A stretch of 20,535 nucleotides of DNA from Actinomycetota bacterium (GTDB lineage: Bacteria; Actinomycetota; Acidimicrobiia; Acidimicrobiales; Poriferisodalaceae): contig JAADHX010000287.1 of assembly GCA_013151655.1 (NCBI GenBank), forward strand, positions 1-20,535. Direction: 5' to 3'. Shown here piece by piece: positions 14,901-20,535 of the stretch; positions within the stretch are counted from its first letter, which is position 1, and every line of letters begins with the position of its first letter. The notes below the pieces were generated by a model. It did not search any database. It was not told the origin of the DNA and saw only the letters and a list, made by a program, of their open reading frames with translations. The translations under genes and the position numbers were made by a program.

Positions 14901-15970
14901 GCCATCACCCCTCGCACGGCAGCGACGATATCGTCTGTGTCGGGCCACACACCGGCTTCGATGCTGTTCGCGAACGGAATAGGAGTGTCACGTCCGGCAA
15001 CTCGCACGATTGGCGCCTCCAGGTAATCAAAGGCCTGTTCCACCACGACCATGCCCCACTCACCCGTCGGGCCATAGGACCTACACGCCTCGGCGACGAG
15101 GACGGCACGTCCTGTCTTTCTGACGGAGGCACCGATTGTTTCCTCGTCAAGGGGACTAATCGTACGGACATCGACAACCTCAACATCGACACCCTCAGCT
15201 GCGAGGATCTCCGCTGCCAGCATGGCATGCCAGACCATGTAGCCGGATGCTACGACCGTGACATCTGCACCCTCGCGCTTGATGTCACACATACTCAGGG
15301 GCAGAACGTAGTCCTCGTCCGGCACGGCCCCGCGGAAGGAATACAAGAACTTCTGTTCGAGGAAGATGACGGGATTGTTGTCGCGGATGGCAGCCTTCAG
15401 CAGGCCCTTAGCGTCGTACGGCGTTGACGGAAGAACCACCTTGAGGCCCGGTATCTGGGCGTACCACACCTCCAAACTCTGCGAGTGCTGGGCCGCAGTA
15501 CTCTTTCCCGCACCGCCGCCCTGAGGCATACGAACCACCCACGGGACGGAACACTGTCCACCAGTCATGAGACGGAGTTTGGCTGCCTGGTTCGCGATCT
15601 GGTCCATCGCGAGACCTGAGAAATCGACGAACATGATCTCTGCAACGGGTCGCATGCCGACAAGCGCCGCCCCGGTGGCAGCACCGATGATGGTGTTCTC
15701 TGATATCGGAGTATTGCGGACGCGCTCAGGTCCGAACTGGTCGAAGAGGGTCCGCGTAACGCCGAACGCGCCCCCGTGTATTCCAATATCTTCACCCAAC
15801 AGGAATACGGCATCGTCACGCACCATCTCCTCACGAAGGGCTTCCCGAATGGCCTCCTGGTAGGAAATCACGTGCGATGGTACGTCACTGTCGACCTGCT
15901 GTATGAGTTCGGGAGACATCACCGGCGTGGTCGTGCCCAGTGATGTTGCGTCCTTCTCGACCGGTGTCAT
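14897..15970 (-). CDS. 2-oxo-acid/acetoin dehydrogenase E1 component, beta subunit
   Basis: A 357-residue TPP-enzyme beta subunit. Visible: the cofactor-activating Glu in LLGEDIGIHGGAFG, TPISENTIIGAATGAAL followed by RPVAEIMFVDF (typical of AcoB/PdhB), PQGGGAG, PGLKVVLPSTPYDAKGLL, and the C-terminal transketolase domain (VDVRTISPLD, LVAEACRSYG). The N-terminus is about 30 residues longer than usual, so an internal start such as the Met at residue 18 is possible. GGGGAA lies about 7 bases before ATG 15970. It is 12 bases downstream of E1 alpha and forms the alpha2beta2 decarboxylase with it. Sequence style is nearest acetoin dehydrogenase-type enzymes, by recollection only. Confidence 0.94.
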   Translation of the reverse strand: MTPVEKDATSLGTTTPVMSPELIQQVDSDVPSHVISYQEAIREALREEMVRDDAVFLLGEDIGIHGGAFGVTRTLFDQFGPERVRNTPISENTIIGAATGAALVGMRPVAEIMFVDFSGLAMDQIANQAAKLRLMTGGQCSVPWVVRMPQGGGAGKSTAAQHSQSLEVWYAQIPGLKVVLPSTPYDAKGLLKAAIRDNNPVIFLEQKFLYSFRGAVPDEDYVLPLSMCDIKREGADVTVVASGYMVWHAMLAAEILAAEGVDVEVVDVRTISPLDEETIGASVRKTGRAVLVAEACRSYGPTGEWGMVVVEQAFDYLEAPIVRVAGRDTPIPFANSIEAGVWPDTDDIVAAVRGVMA

Positions 15971-15982
15971 GATGTGGTTCCC

Positions 15983-16945
15983 CTATGCATAGATGTAATC
16001 CATTGCTGTGCTTGGATCGGGTTCGGGGCTTTGTTTGGCGAACTCGATCGCTTTCACGATCTCGGCCTTAACTGCCGCATCAACTTCGTCAAGATCGCTA
16101 GCAGACGCGACACCCGCATCGATAAGCACCTGCCGGAAACGCGGTATCGGATCATGCTGCCACTGTTCAGCTACCTCGGAGCGTTCCCGGTACACCTCCG
16201 GCTCGCCCGCATAATGACCCTCAAGACGATACGACTCAGTAACAATCAAAGTCGGCCCATCCCCAGCGCGCGCCCGTGCGACCGCCGTCACCGCCGCCTC
16301 ATAGACGGCGAGCACATCGAAACCGTCCACGCGGACACCCGGAATCCCATACGACTGAGCCCGCACCGACAGATCCTCAATATTCGTCGAATCTCGAATA
16401 TGGGTTGACACCCCGTACTTGTTGTCCTCAAGCACGAACACGACCGGCAAATCCCACACCGATGCCATATTCACACTCTCATGCCAATTGCCGGTGTTCA
16501 TCCCCGCATCACCGGTAAAGGGAACCGTTACATGGTCCTCACCCCGCATCTGAAACGCCAACGCAGCCCCAACCGCAATCGGGATCCCCGACCCGACCAC
16601 CGCTAACGCACCAAGACTCCCAGTATCGAACGCTGCGATATGCATCGAACCGCCCCGGCCCTTGCAATACCCGGTCACTTTGCCAAGAATTTCCGCCATC
16701 ATCCGATCAGGCGAAGCCCCCTTCGCCAAATTGTGGCCGTGACTGCGATGCGTCCCCGCAATCAAATCCTCAACCTCAAGCGCCATACACACACCCACGC
16801 CCGATGCCTCTTGCCCGATATAGGGATGCACCGCCCCCTTGATGTCGCCACGCTTGAACAAATCCATCGCCGCGAGCTCAAACTCTCGAATCAGCACCAT
16901 CCGTCGATACATCTCGACGCGAGTCGCATCATCAACACTATCCAT
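15983..16945 (-). CDS. 2-oxo-acid/acetoin dehydrogenase E1 component, alpha subunit
   Basis: A 320-residue TPP-dependent E1 alpha. The start at ATG 16945 is set by GAAGGAG about 8 bases upstream; the in-frame extension to 17053 adds 36 residues unlike the family and runs through the promoter region. Family motifs: HPYIGQEASGVG (40-51), THRSHGHNLAKG (65-76), KGRGGSMHIA (95-104) and GIPIAVGAALA (120-130). The TPP-binding motif, usually GDG-x24-27-NN, reads GDAG (145-148) and EDN (173-175), so two canonical positions differ. HESVNMASVWDLPVVFV between them is normal. It is the first gene of the minus-strand operon. With E1 beta it decarboxylates or cleaves the substrate and loads the lipoyl arm of E2. 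Confidence 0.94.
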   Translation of the reverse strand: MDSVDDATRVEMYRRMVLIREFELAAMDLFKRGDIKGAVHPYIGQEASGVGVCMALEVEDLIAGTHRSHGHNLAKGASPDRMMAEILGKVTGYCKGRGGSMHIAAFDTGSLGALAVVGSGIPIAVGAALAFQMRGEDHVTVPFTGDAGMNTGNWHESVNMASVWDLPVVFVLEDNKYGVSTHIRDSTNIEDLSVRAQSYGIPGVRVDGFDVLAVYEAAVTAVARARAGDGPTLIVTESYRLEGHYAGEPEVYRERSEVAEQWQHDPIPRFRQVLIDAGVASASDLDEVDAAVKAEIVKAIEFAKQSPEPDPSTAMDYIYA

Positions 16946-16972
16946 CCGTGTCACTCCTTCGGCTCTTCTGAC

Positions 16973-17008
16973 ACTATAAATACCTCGGGAACAGCCTGAA
17001 ACTGGCTG
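16973..17008 (-). promoter_or_regulatory. Candidate E1-alpha promoter with overlapping inverted repeat
   Basis: On the minus strand TATAGT (16978-16973, 5/6 to the -10 consensus) lies about 28 bases upstream of ATG 16945. A weak -35 (TTTCAG, 17001-16996) stands 17 bases further upstream. CAGCC and GGCTG arms (16992-16996 and 17004-17008, 7-base centre) overlap that -35 and could be an operator for the FCD-GntR regulator encoded downstream. By-eye prediction. Confidence 0.35.
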
Positions 17009-17076
17009 GCTTGGAGATGCAGTCTGATGTCGTGTAGTATGAAGTCTAGTCATCCTAACGAACTATGCAAGAGGAT

Positions 17077-17093
17077 CTGGTATGTTGCACCAG
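17077..17093. promoter_or_regulatory. CTGGT-N7-ACCAG inverted repeat in the divergent spacer
   Basis: Five-base arms CTGGT and ACCAG flank a 7-base centre between the divergent E1-alpha and reductase genes. TGGT/ACCA half-sites are common in FCD-GntR operators, though with a shorter centre (about 3 bases), so the match is imperfect. Besides this and the E1-alpha promoter elements I see nothing more in 16946-17134. Confidence 0.3.
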
Positions 17094-17134
17094 TCTGCGA
17101 AATTACTGGCACGAATGCCCATTACAGCCATCTC

Positions 17135-18082
17135 ATGAGCACTCAACCAATCGGCACACAGGGCATCACGGCAGCCGATGAGCCACCCCCCAGCGAGACG
17201 CGAATCGCATTCCTGGGCCTGGGCCGAATGGGGGTACCGATGGCCACGAATCTGGCCAAAGCCGGGTATGACCTCACGGTATGGAATCGCACAAAACCGA
17301 AAACGGATGCGCTAGCAGCTCTGGGCGCAACAGTTGCCGAGAGTGCGGCCGAGGCAGTGGGTGGCGCCCACATCGTCATCACAATGTTGCGAACCGATGA
17401 TGCACTCAAGAGCCTGTTGTTCGAGCAGGGTGTCGCAGCCGAGCTTGCGACAGAAGCGACATTGATCGACATGAGCACCATTTCGCCGCAGTCTGCGATC
17501 GCTTATGCACGCGACTTGGAGCAGCGCGGTGTCTCGTGGCTTGATGCGCCGGTGTCTGGCGGAACCCGTGGCGCTGCCGATGGAGCGCTGACGATCATGG
17601 TCGGCGGTTCGCCCGAAACCGTTGCACGATGTGCTCCTATTCTCAGAGTCCTCGGACGACTCACACACGTCGGTCCTCCGGGAGCTGGTCAGGTGGCCAA
17701 AATCGCCAACCAGATTATCGTCGCTACCACAATCGGAGGCGTCGCCGAAGCCCTGTTGCTCACGATGGCTGCGGGACTCGACCCGAAGGTTGTCAGAGGC
17801 GCCCTCGCAGGCGGATTCGCCGATTCGAGGATCCTCCAGGAACACGGTCGTAGAATGGTGGACCGTGATTTTCTTCCTGGTGGAGCGGTCGAGGTACAAC
17901 TGAAAGATCTCAACATCGCCCTCGCTGAGGCCGGAGAACGCAACCTATCACTCCCCTTGACTGAGACGGTCACCGACATGTTCCAAGCAATGGTGGACCA
18001 CGGGGATAGTCAGGTCGACCATTCCGCCCTGATCCTCGAGCTGGAGCGTATGAACAACACCCAGAGACCCGCCGACTCGTAG
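17135..18082 (+). CDS. NAD(P)-dependent beta-hydroxyacid dehydrogenase (HIBADH/tartronate-semialdehyde reductase-like)
   Basis: A 315-residue enzyme of the 3-hydroxyisobutyrate/tartronate-semialdehyde reductase family, from ATG 17135. The in-frame extension to 17027 is rejected because family homology begins only at ETRIAFLGLGRMG. Motifs: Rossmann loop GLGRMG (28-33), VWNRT after beta-2 (Asn51-Arg52, suggesting NADP tolerance), substrate-binding APVSGGTRGA (138-147), and GAGQVAKIANQI with catalytic Lys189. DLNIAL lies in the C-terminal helical domain. It reduces a 3-oxo acid semialdehyde or oxidises a beta-hydroxyacid. Tartronate semialdehyde or glycerate chemistry would suit a sugar-acid pathway. 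No clear Shine-Dalgarno is seen before 17135. It is divergent from the E1-E2 operon and convergent with the second binding-protein gene. Confidence 0.92.
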   Translation: MSTQPIGTQGITAADEPPPSETRIAFLGLGRMGVPMATNLAKAGYDLTVWNRTKPKTDALAALGATVAESAAEAVGGAHIVITMLRTDDALKSLLFEQGVAAELATEATLIDMSTISPQSAIAYARDLEQRGVSWLDAPVSGGTRGAADGALTIMVGGSPETVARCAPILRVLGRLTHVGPPGAGQVAKIANQIIVATTIGGVAEALLLTMAAGLDPKVVRGALAGGFADSRILQEHGRRMVDRDFLPGGAVEVQLKDLNIALAEAGERNLSLPLTETVTDMFQAMVDHGDSQVDHSALILELERMNNTQRPADS

Positions 18083-18178
18083 TAGTCGCCTCTCTGTTTT
18101 AGCCGACTCGATCAACGCCGATCGATCATCCAGCCAAACGAGTGACCCCCTCTTCGTTCGCTGCACTTCGTGCGCCGA

Positions 18179-18192
18179 TGTGACGCGTCACA
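18179..18192. repeat. 14-bp perfect palindrome in convergent spacer
   Basis: TGTGACGCGTCACA is a perfect 14-base palindrome about 100 bases after the reductase stop. It sits between convergent genes, so a transcription-factor role is less likely than a structural one. The half-sites look like CRP arms (TGTGA/TCACA), but the centre is only four bases. Confidence 0.4.
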
Positions 18193-18198
18193 GAGATG

Positions 18199-18236
18199 GG
18201 AGGTGGCACCGAGAGGAGAAACTCGGAACCACCTCC
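18199..18236. terminator. Stem-loop downstream of the reductase gene
   Basis: GGAGGTGG (18199-18206) pairs with CCACCTCC (18229-18236). After a 2x2 internal loop, CCGAG (18209-18213) pairs with CTCGG (18222-18226) around an 8-base loop. No T-run follows. It probably ends or protects transcripts of the reductase gene. Confidence 0.5.
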
Positions 18237-18309
18237 AGGACTCTGGATTCGTATTCCATCGCTAGATATCGCGGCTCGTCCAGCCGCGAACCGCAACAGT
18301 CAACGCGAT

Positions 18310-18354
18310 CAGGCTGGAGCCACCGGGGACACATTCCTCGGTGGCTCCAGCCTG
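18310..18354. terminator. 20-bp stem-loop, probable bidirectional terminator
   Basis: Bases 18310-18329 pair with 18335-18354 with a single G-T wobble (18326/18338) and a 5-base loop, an exceptionally long near-perfect stem. It sits 8 bases beyond the stop of the minus-strand binding-protein gene, so it most likely terminates or protects that transcript and also blocks read-through from the plus-strand reductase. No T-run on either side. With 18179-18192 and 18199-18236 it accounts for most structure in 18083-18362. Confidence 0.7.
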
Positions 18355-18362
18355 CGCGTCAA

Positions 18363-19880
18363 TCAACGCGACAGGCCAAGCTCCTTCACGGTCGTCTCGA
18401 CCGATGATCCCGGCAGCTCCAAATATGCCAGCCAGGACGCTTTCGCCGCTTCAACCCCGATCTCGTCGGTAATCCGATCCCACTCGGCAGCCGCAGTGTC
18501 AAGCGCTTCCTGCGGATCAGTGCCCGCCCAGATGGCCGTCATCGCCTGATCGATCGCCGTGTTGTACTCGGTGGCTCCAGGAATGATCAGGTCGATGAGG
18601 GCAACATCGGCCGCGTCTTCAAGTACCTCGAGGTAGGCGGCAGCTTCGGGCCAAAGCGCCTTGTACTCCGCACTGTCGTAGTGAGAGAGCCGATACGGGT
18701 CACGCAGAGCAGTATCGAGCTGGACCCTCTGCAGGGAGATCTCTGGACTCGTCATCCACTGGATGAACAAGTAGGCGGCTTCCTTGGCGTCCGAGTTCGC
18801 AGACACCGCGAGGTTGAAGGCTCCTGCGTGCTCACCGTTCCCTCCAGGCATCACTGCATATCCGGTGATGCCCTTCACCTGGGACTCAGGCAAGAACGAC
18901 AGGTTCTCGTTCCCCTCAACGCCGTACGAGGCCGCCCAGCGTCCAAGCGGTGGCCAGAACATAGTCATCGCCAGCTTGCCCTCGAGGAAGGACGCAAACG
19001 CGTCGAACACGCCGAACGACTCGACCCCTGGGGGACCAGCCGCGTTCTGAGCGAGCATCTGCTCGGCCGTAAGAATTGCTGCGGGCGAGTTGATGAGAGC
19101 TCGCATGTCGTTGTCGACATCGAAGGGCACACCACCGTTCGAGCGGAACTGCTGGAGGAACGCCGGGTCGTTGAACCCGTTGCGCCACGTAGCCCAACCA
19201 TAGACGTCAGGTGCCAACTGATCGCTAATGATCTGAGCAACCTCTGAGAGATCGTCCCAGGTCTTCGGGACCTCTAGACCGAGATCGTCGAAAATATCCG
19301 TTCGATAGTAGAGAATGAGTGTGTCGCCGTCATCGAACAAGCCGTACCGTTTCCCTTGATAGAGTCCAAGACCCTTGTAGAGAGGGTGATAGTCGTCCAG
19401 ATCGGCCTGAACCATGAACTTCGCAACGAAATCATCGATTGGGTCGATCACCCCTCCTGAGACGAAGTCGGGCATGGCCGAAGGAAAGAGGCTGACGACA
19501 TCGAATGCGCTGCCACCCGCAAGACGGTCCGCGACGGGAGCGGAGAACATGGCGCCTTGGTCGAGTTCAACCACGTTGATCTTGATACCTGTGAGCTCCT
19601 CCCAGAGGGGCCCGGAGAAGGTGGTCGGGTCGATCGACTGCAGACCTGCTTCCCACGTGACATCGAGGGTGATACCACGGTATTGCTGAGCGGCTTCGAC
19701 AGCAATCTCAGCTGACGTCATACCTTCGAACTCGTTGCCCTGGTCGGCCGTTGTAGTGGTTGCTTGCTCCGTTGGACTCGAACAAGCAGCTGCAACGAGC
19801 GCAAGGACCACGAGGAGCAGGGCAATACGCCTTGGCGAACCGAGCCGTTTCGGGTTTCTTTGTAGAATGGCCTTCATCAT
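18363..19880 (-). CDS. ABC transporter sugar-binding lipoprotein (solitary)
   Basis: A 505-residue family 1 solute-binding protein. A Sec lipoprotein signal (Arg-rich n-region, a hydrophobic LLLVVLALVAAA core, lipobox Cys33) is followed by a short Thr-rich linker. The mature domain shows typical elements: PLWEELTGIKINVVEL, FDVVSLFPSAMPDF, YGLFDDGDTLILYYRTDIFDDLG, VPKTWDDLSEVA and EAAYLFIQWMTSPE. GGAG lies 3 bases before ATG 19880 and 6 bases before the following ATG 19877, so the start may be either. No permease follows on this strand; the gene ends at a strong stem-loop. It may serve the 6502-8575 permeases as an alternative receptor or a transporter elsewhere. It differs from the Tat-exported binding protein at 4899 and is not a tandem copy. 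Confidence 0.92.
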   Translation of the reverse strand: MMKAILQRNPKRLGSPRRIALLLVVLALVAAACSSPTEQATTTTADQGNEFEGMTSAEIAVEAAQQYRGITLDVTWEAGLQSIDPTTFSGPLWEELTGIKINVVELDQGAMFSAPVADRLAGGSAFDVVSLFPSAMPDFVSGGVIDPIDDFVAKFMVQADLDDYHPLYKGLGLYQGKRYGLFDDGDTLILYYRTDIFDDLGLEVPKTWDDLSEVAQIISDQLAPDVYGWATWRNGFNDPAFLQQFRSNGGVPFDVDNDMRALINSPAAILTAEQMLAQNAAGPPGVESFGVFDAFASFLEGKLAMTMFWPPLGRWAASYGVEGNENLSFLPESQVKGITGYAVMPGGNGEHAGAFNLAVSANSDAKEAAYLFIQWMTSPEISLQRVQLDTALRDPYRLSHYDSAEYKALWPEAAAYLEVLEDAADVALIDLIIPGATEYNTAIDQAMTAIWAGTDPQEALDTAAAEWDRITDEIGVEAAKASWLAYLELPGSSVETTVKELGLSR

Positions 19881-19997
19881 GTACTCCGTTGGTCGGTCAA
19901 TTCGGCTGGTTTCAACCGCATATTCGTTAACGCCAGTACGACGACCTCGTCGGACCTCGACAAAGGACCCGGGTTACTTCGGCGGTCGGACTGTATG

Positions 19998-20027
19998 AGT
20001 TAGGATCGTAACACACCAGTTAGATCG
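19998..20027. promoter_or_regulatory. AGTTAG(g)ATCG direct repeat in divergent spacer
   Basis: AGTTAGGATCG (19998-20008) and AGTTAGATCG (20018-20027) start exactly 20 bases apart, about two helical turns, between the divergent binding-protein and SDR genes. This could be a tandem regulator site. The same spacer has CGTTAACG (19925-19932) and a CGACGA/TCGTCG inverted repeat (19939-19952). I see no clear promoter hexamers. Confidence 0.25.
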
Positions 20028-20087
20028 GCGCGAGGCAGAGTGCTAGTCTCGGATGCAACCGAACGTGCGACCGGGATGTTACGAAGG

Positions 20088-20535
20088 ATGACAGTGTTGG
20101 AGAATGACAAGGGACAACGCGAAAAGGTTGCACTCGTCATAGGCGGTGCTTCCGGCATCGGGGCCGCCGCGGCAAGACGGTTGGCTCATGATGGGAATCG
20201 GGTTGTGGTCGCTGACATCGACGAGGCGAGGGCGCAGGTCGTTGCAGCCGAAATCACCGACGCAGGGGGCACCTCCATGCCCTACGGTGTTGACCTCGCT
20301 GACCAGCAATCGCTTCTCGGGCTTGTGGAGGCAACAGTCGCCGAGTACGGATCGCTCGATACGCTGTTCAACGCGGGGGGCGTGCTCGAGCCGGGTACCG
20401 CAACCGACATCTCCCACGAATCCTGGGATCGTACGATCGCGGTGAACCTCACGGGAACCTTCAATGCGTGCCGCGCAGTGATTCCCGCGATGCTCGAGGG
20501 CGGTGGCGGCTCGATCATCAACACGTCATCATCGA
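20088..20535 (+). CDS. SDR-family oxidoreductase, N-terminal part (cut by window end)
   Basis: The first 149 codons of a classical SDR, open to the window end. Visible: GGASGIG (19-25), VVVADIDEA after beta-2 with an acidic residue (NAD-preferring), FNAGG in place of NNAG, TIAVNLTGTF with the conserved Asn, and GSIINTSSS, where the catalytic Ser sits just before the cut. The YxxxK motif lies beyond the window. The start is ATG 20088; an in-frame ATG at 20076 would add four residues, and neither has an ideal Shine-Dalgarno. It is divergent from the binding-protein gene at 18363-19880 and likely opens another catabolic operon. Confidence 0.9.
   Translation, partial: MTVLENDKGQREKVALVIGGASGIGAAAARRLAHDGNRVVVADIDEARAQVVAAEITDAGGTSMPYGVDLADQQSLLGLVEATVAEYGSLDTLFNAGGVLEPGTATDISHESWDRTIAVNLTGTFNACRAVIPAMLEGGGGSIINTSSS

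Noticed and set aside
16946..17053. 36-residue N-terminal extension of E1 alpha
   Set aside because: ATG 16945 has an excellent Shine-Dalgarno and matches the family start; the extension runs over the likely promoter.
17027..17134. 36-residue N-terminal extension of the HIBADH-like enzyme
   Set aside because: Family similarity begins only after the Met at 17135; the extension covers inverted repeats of the control region and is Cys/His-rich unlike the family.
18179..18192. TGTGACGCGTCACA as a CRP site
   Set aside because: The spacer is only 4 bases rather than 6, and the site lies between convergent genes with no promoter to control.
1..20535. CRISPR arrays, tRNA or rRNA genes, insertion sequences, integrases, phage genes or toxin-antitoxin pairs
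   Set aside because: No regularly spaced repeats, cloverleaf-like sequences, terminal repeats with transposase frames or matching protein motifs were seen on either strand.

Overview
The window looks like a catabolic accessory region of a moderately high-GC actinobacterium. The Acidimicrobiia or a related lineage would fit, but that is inference. The clues are GTG starts, a Tat lipoprotein with a Thr/Ser/Gly-rich linker after its lipobox, an FCD-type GntR regulator and dense oxidoreductase clusters. I see no rRNA, tRNA, CRISPR array, transposase, integrase or phage gene.

Layout. (1) Positions 1-4614, all minus strand: a catabolic operon reading, in transcription order, Gfo/Idh/MocA dehydrogenase, zinc-dependent medium-chain dehydrogenase, metallo-beta-lactamase-fold hydrolase and two short-chain dehydrogenases (SDRs). 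The second-last SDR has a broken frame and the last is cut by the window edge. (2) Positions 4615-4898: a divergent control region with two abutting palindromes, one carrying the LacI/GalR-type AAGCGCTT core, over a promoter-like sequence. (3) Positions 4899-11278, plus strand: a carbohydrate ABC importer (Tat lipoprotein binding protein and two permeases, no ATPase), followed by a divergent GroEL-like chaperonin and a six-Asp-box beta-propeller protein. A two-state hairpin lies between the binding protein and the permeases. (4) Positions 11481-16945, minus strand: a 2-oxo-acid/acetoin dehydrogenase-like operon (E1 alpha, E1 beta, E2), continuing into an FCD-GntR regulator, an SMP-30/gluconolactonase-like protein and a Dabb protein. 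Two tiny ORFs bridge the gaps with stop/start overlaps. (5) Positions 17135-18082, plus: a 3-hydroxyisobutyrate/tartronate-semialdehyde reductase-like dehydrogenase. (6) Positions 18363-19880, minus: a second, solitary ABC sugar-binding lipoprotein. (7) From 20088, plus: the 5' end of a third SDR.

Probable logic (inference): a sugar, polyol or sugar acid is imported, oxidised by the Gfo/Idh, MDR and SDR enzymes, handled by lactonase-like hydrolases (MBL, SMP-30), and feeds the dehydrogenase complex. E3, the ABC ATPase and the LacI-type regulator must be elsewhere. The most unusual element is the chaperonin paralogue plus beta-propeller at the end of the importer operon. By eye it lacks two canonical GroEL ATPase aspartates and several substrate-binding aromatics.
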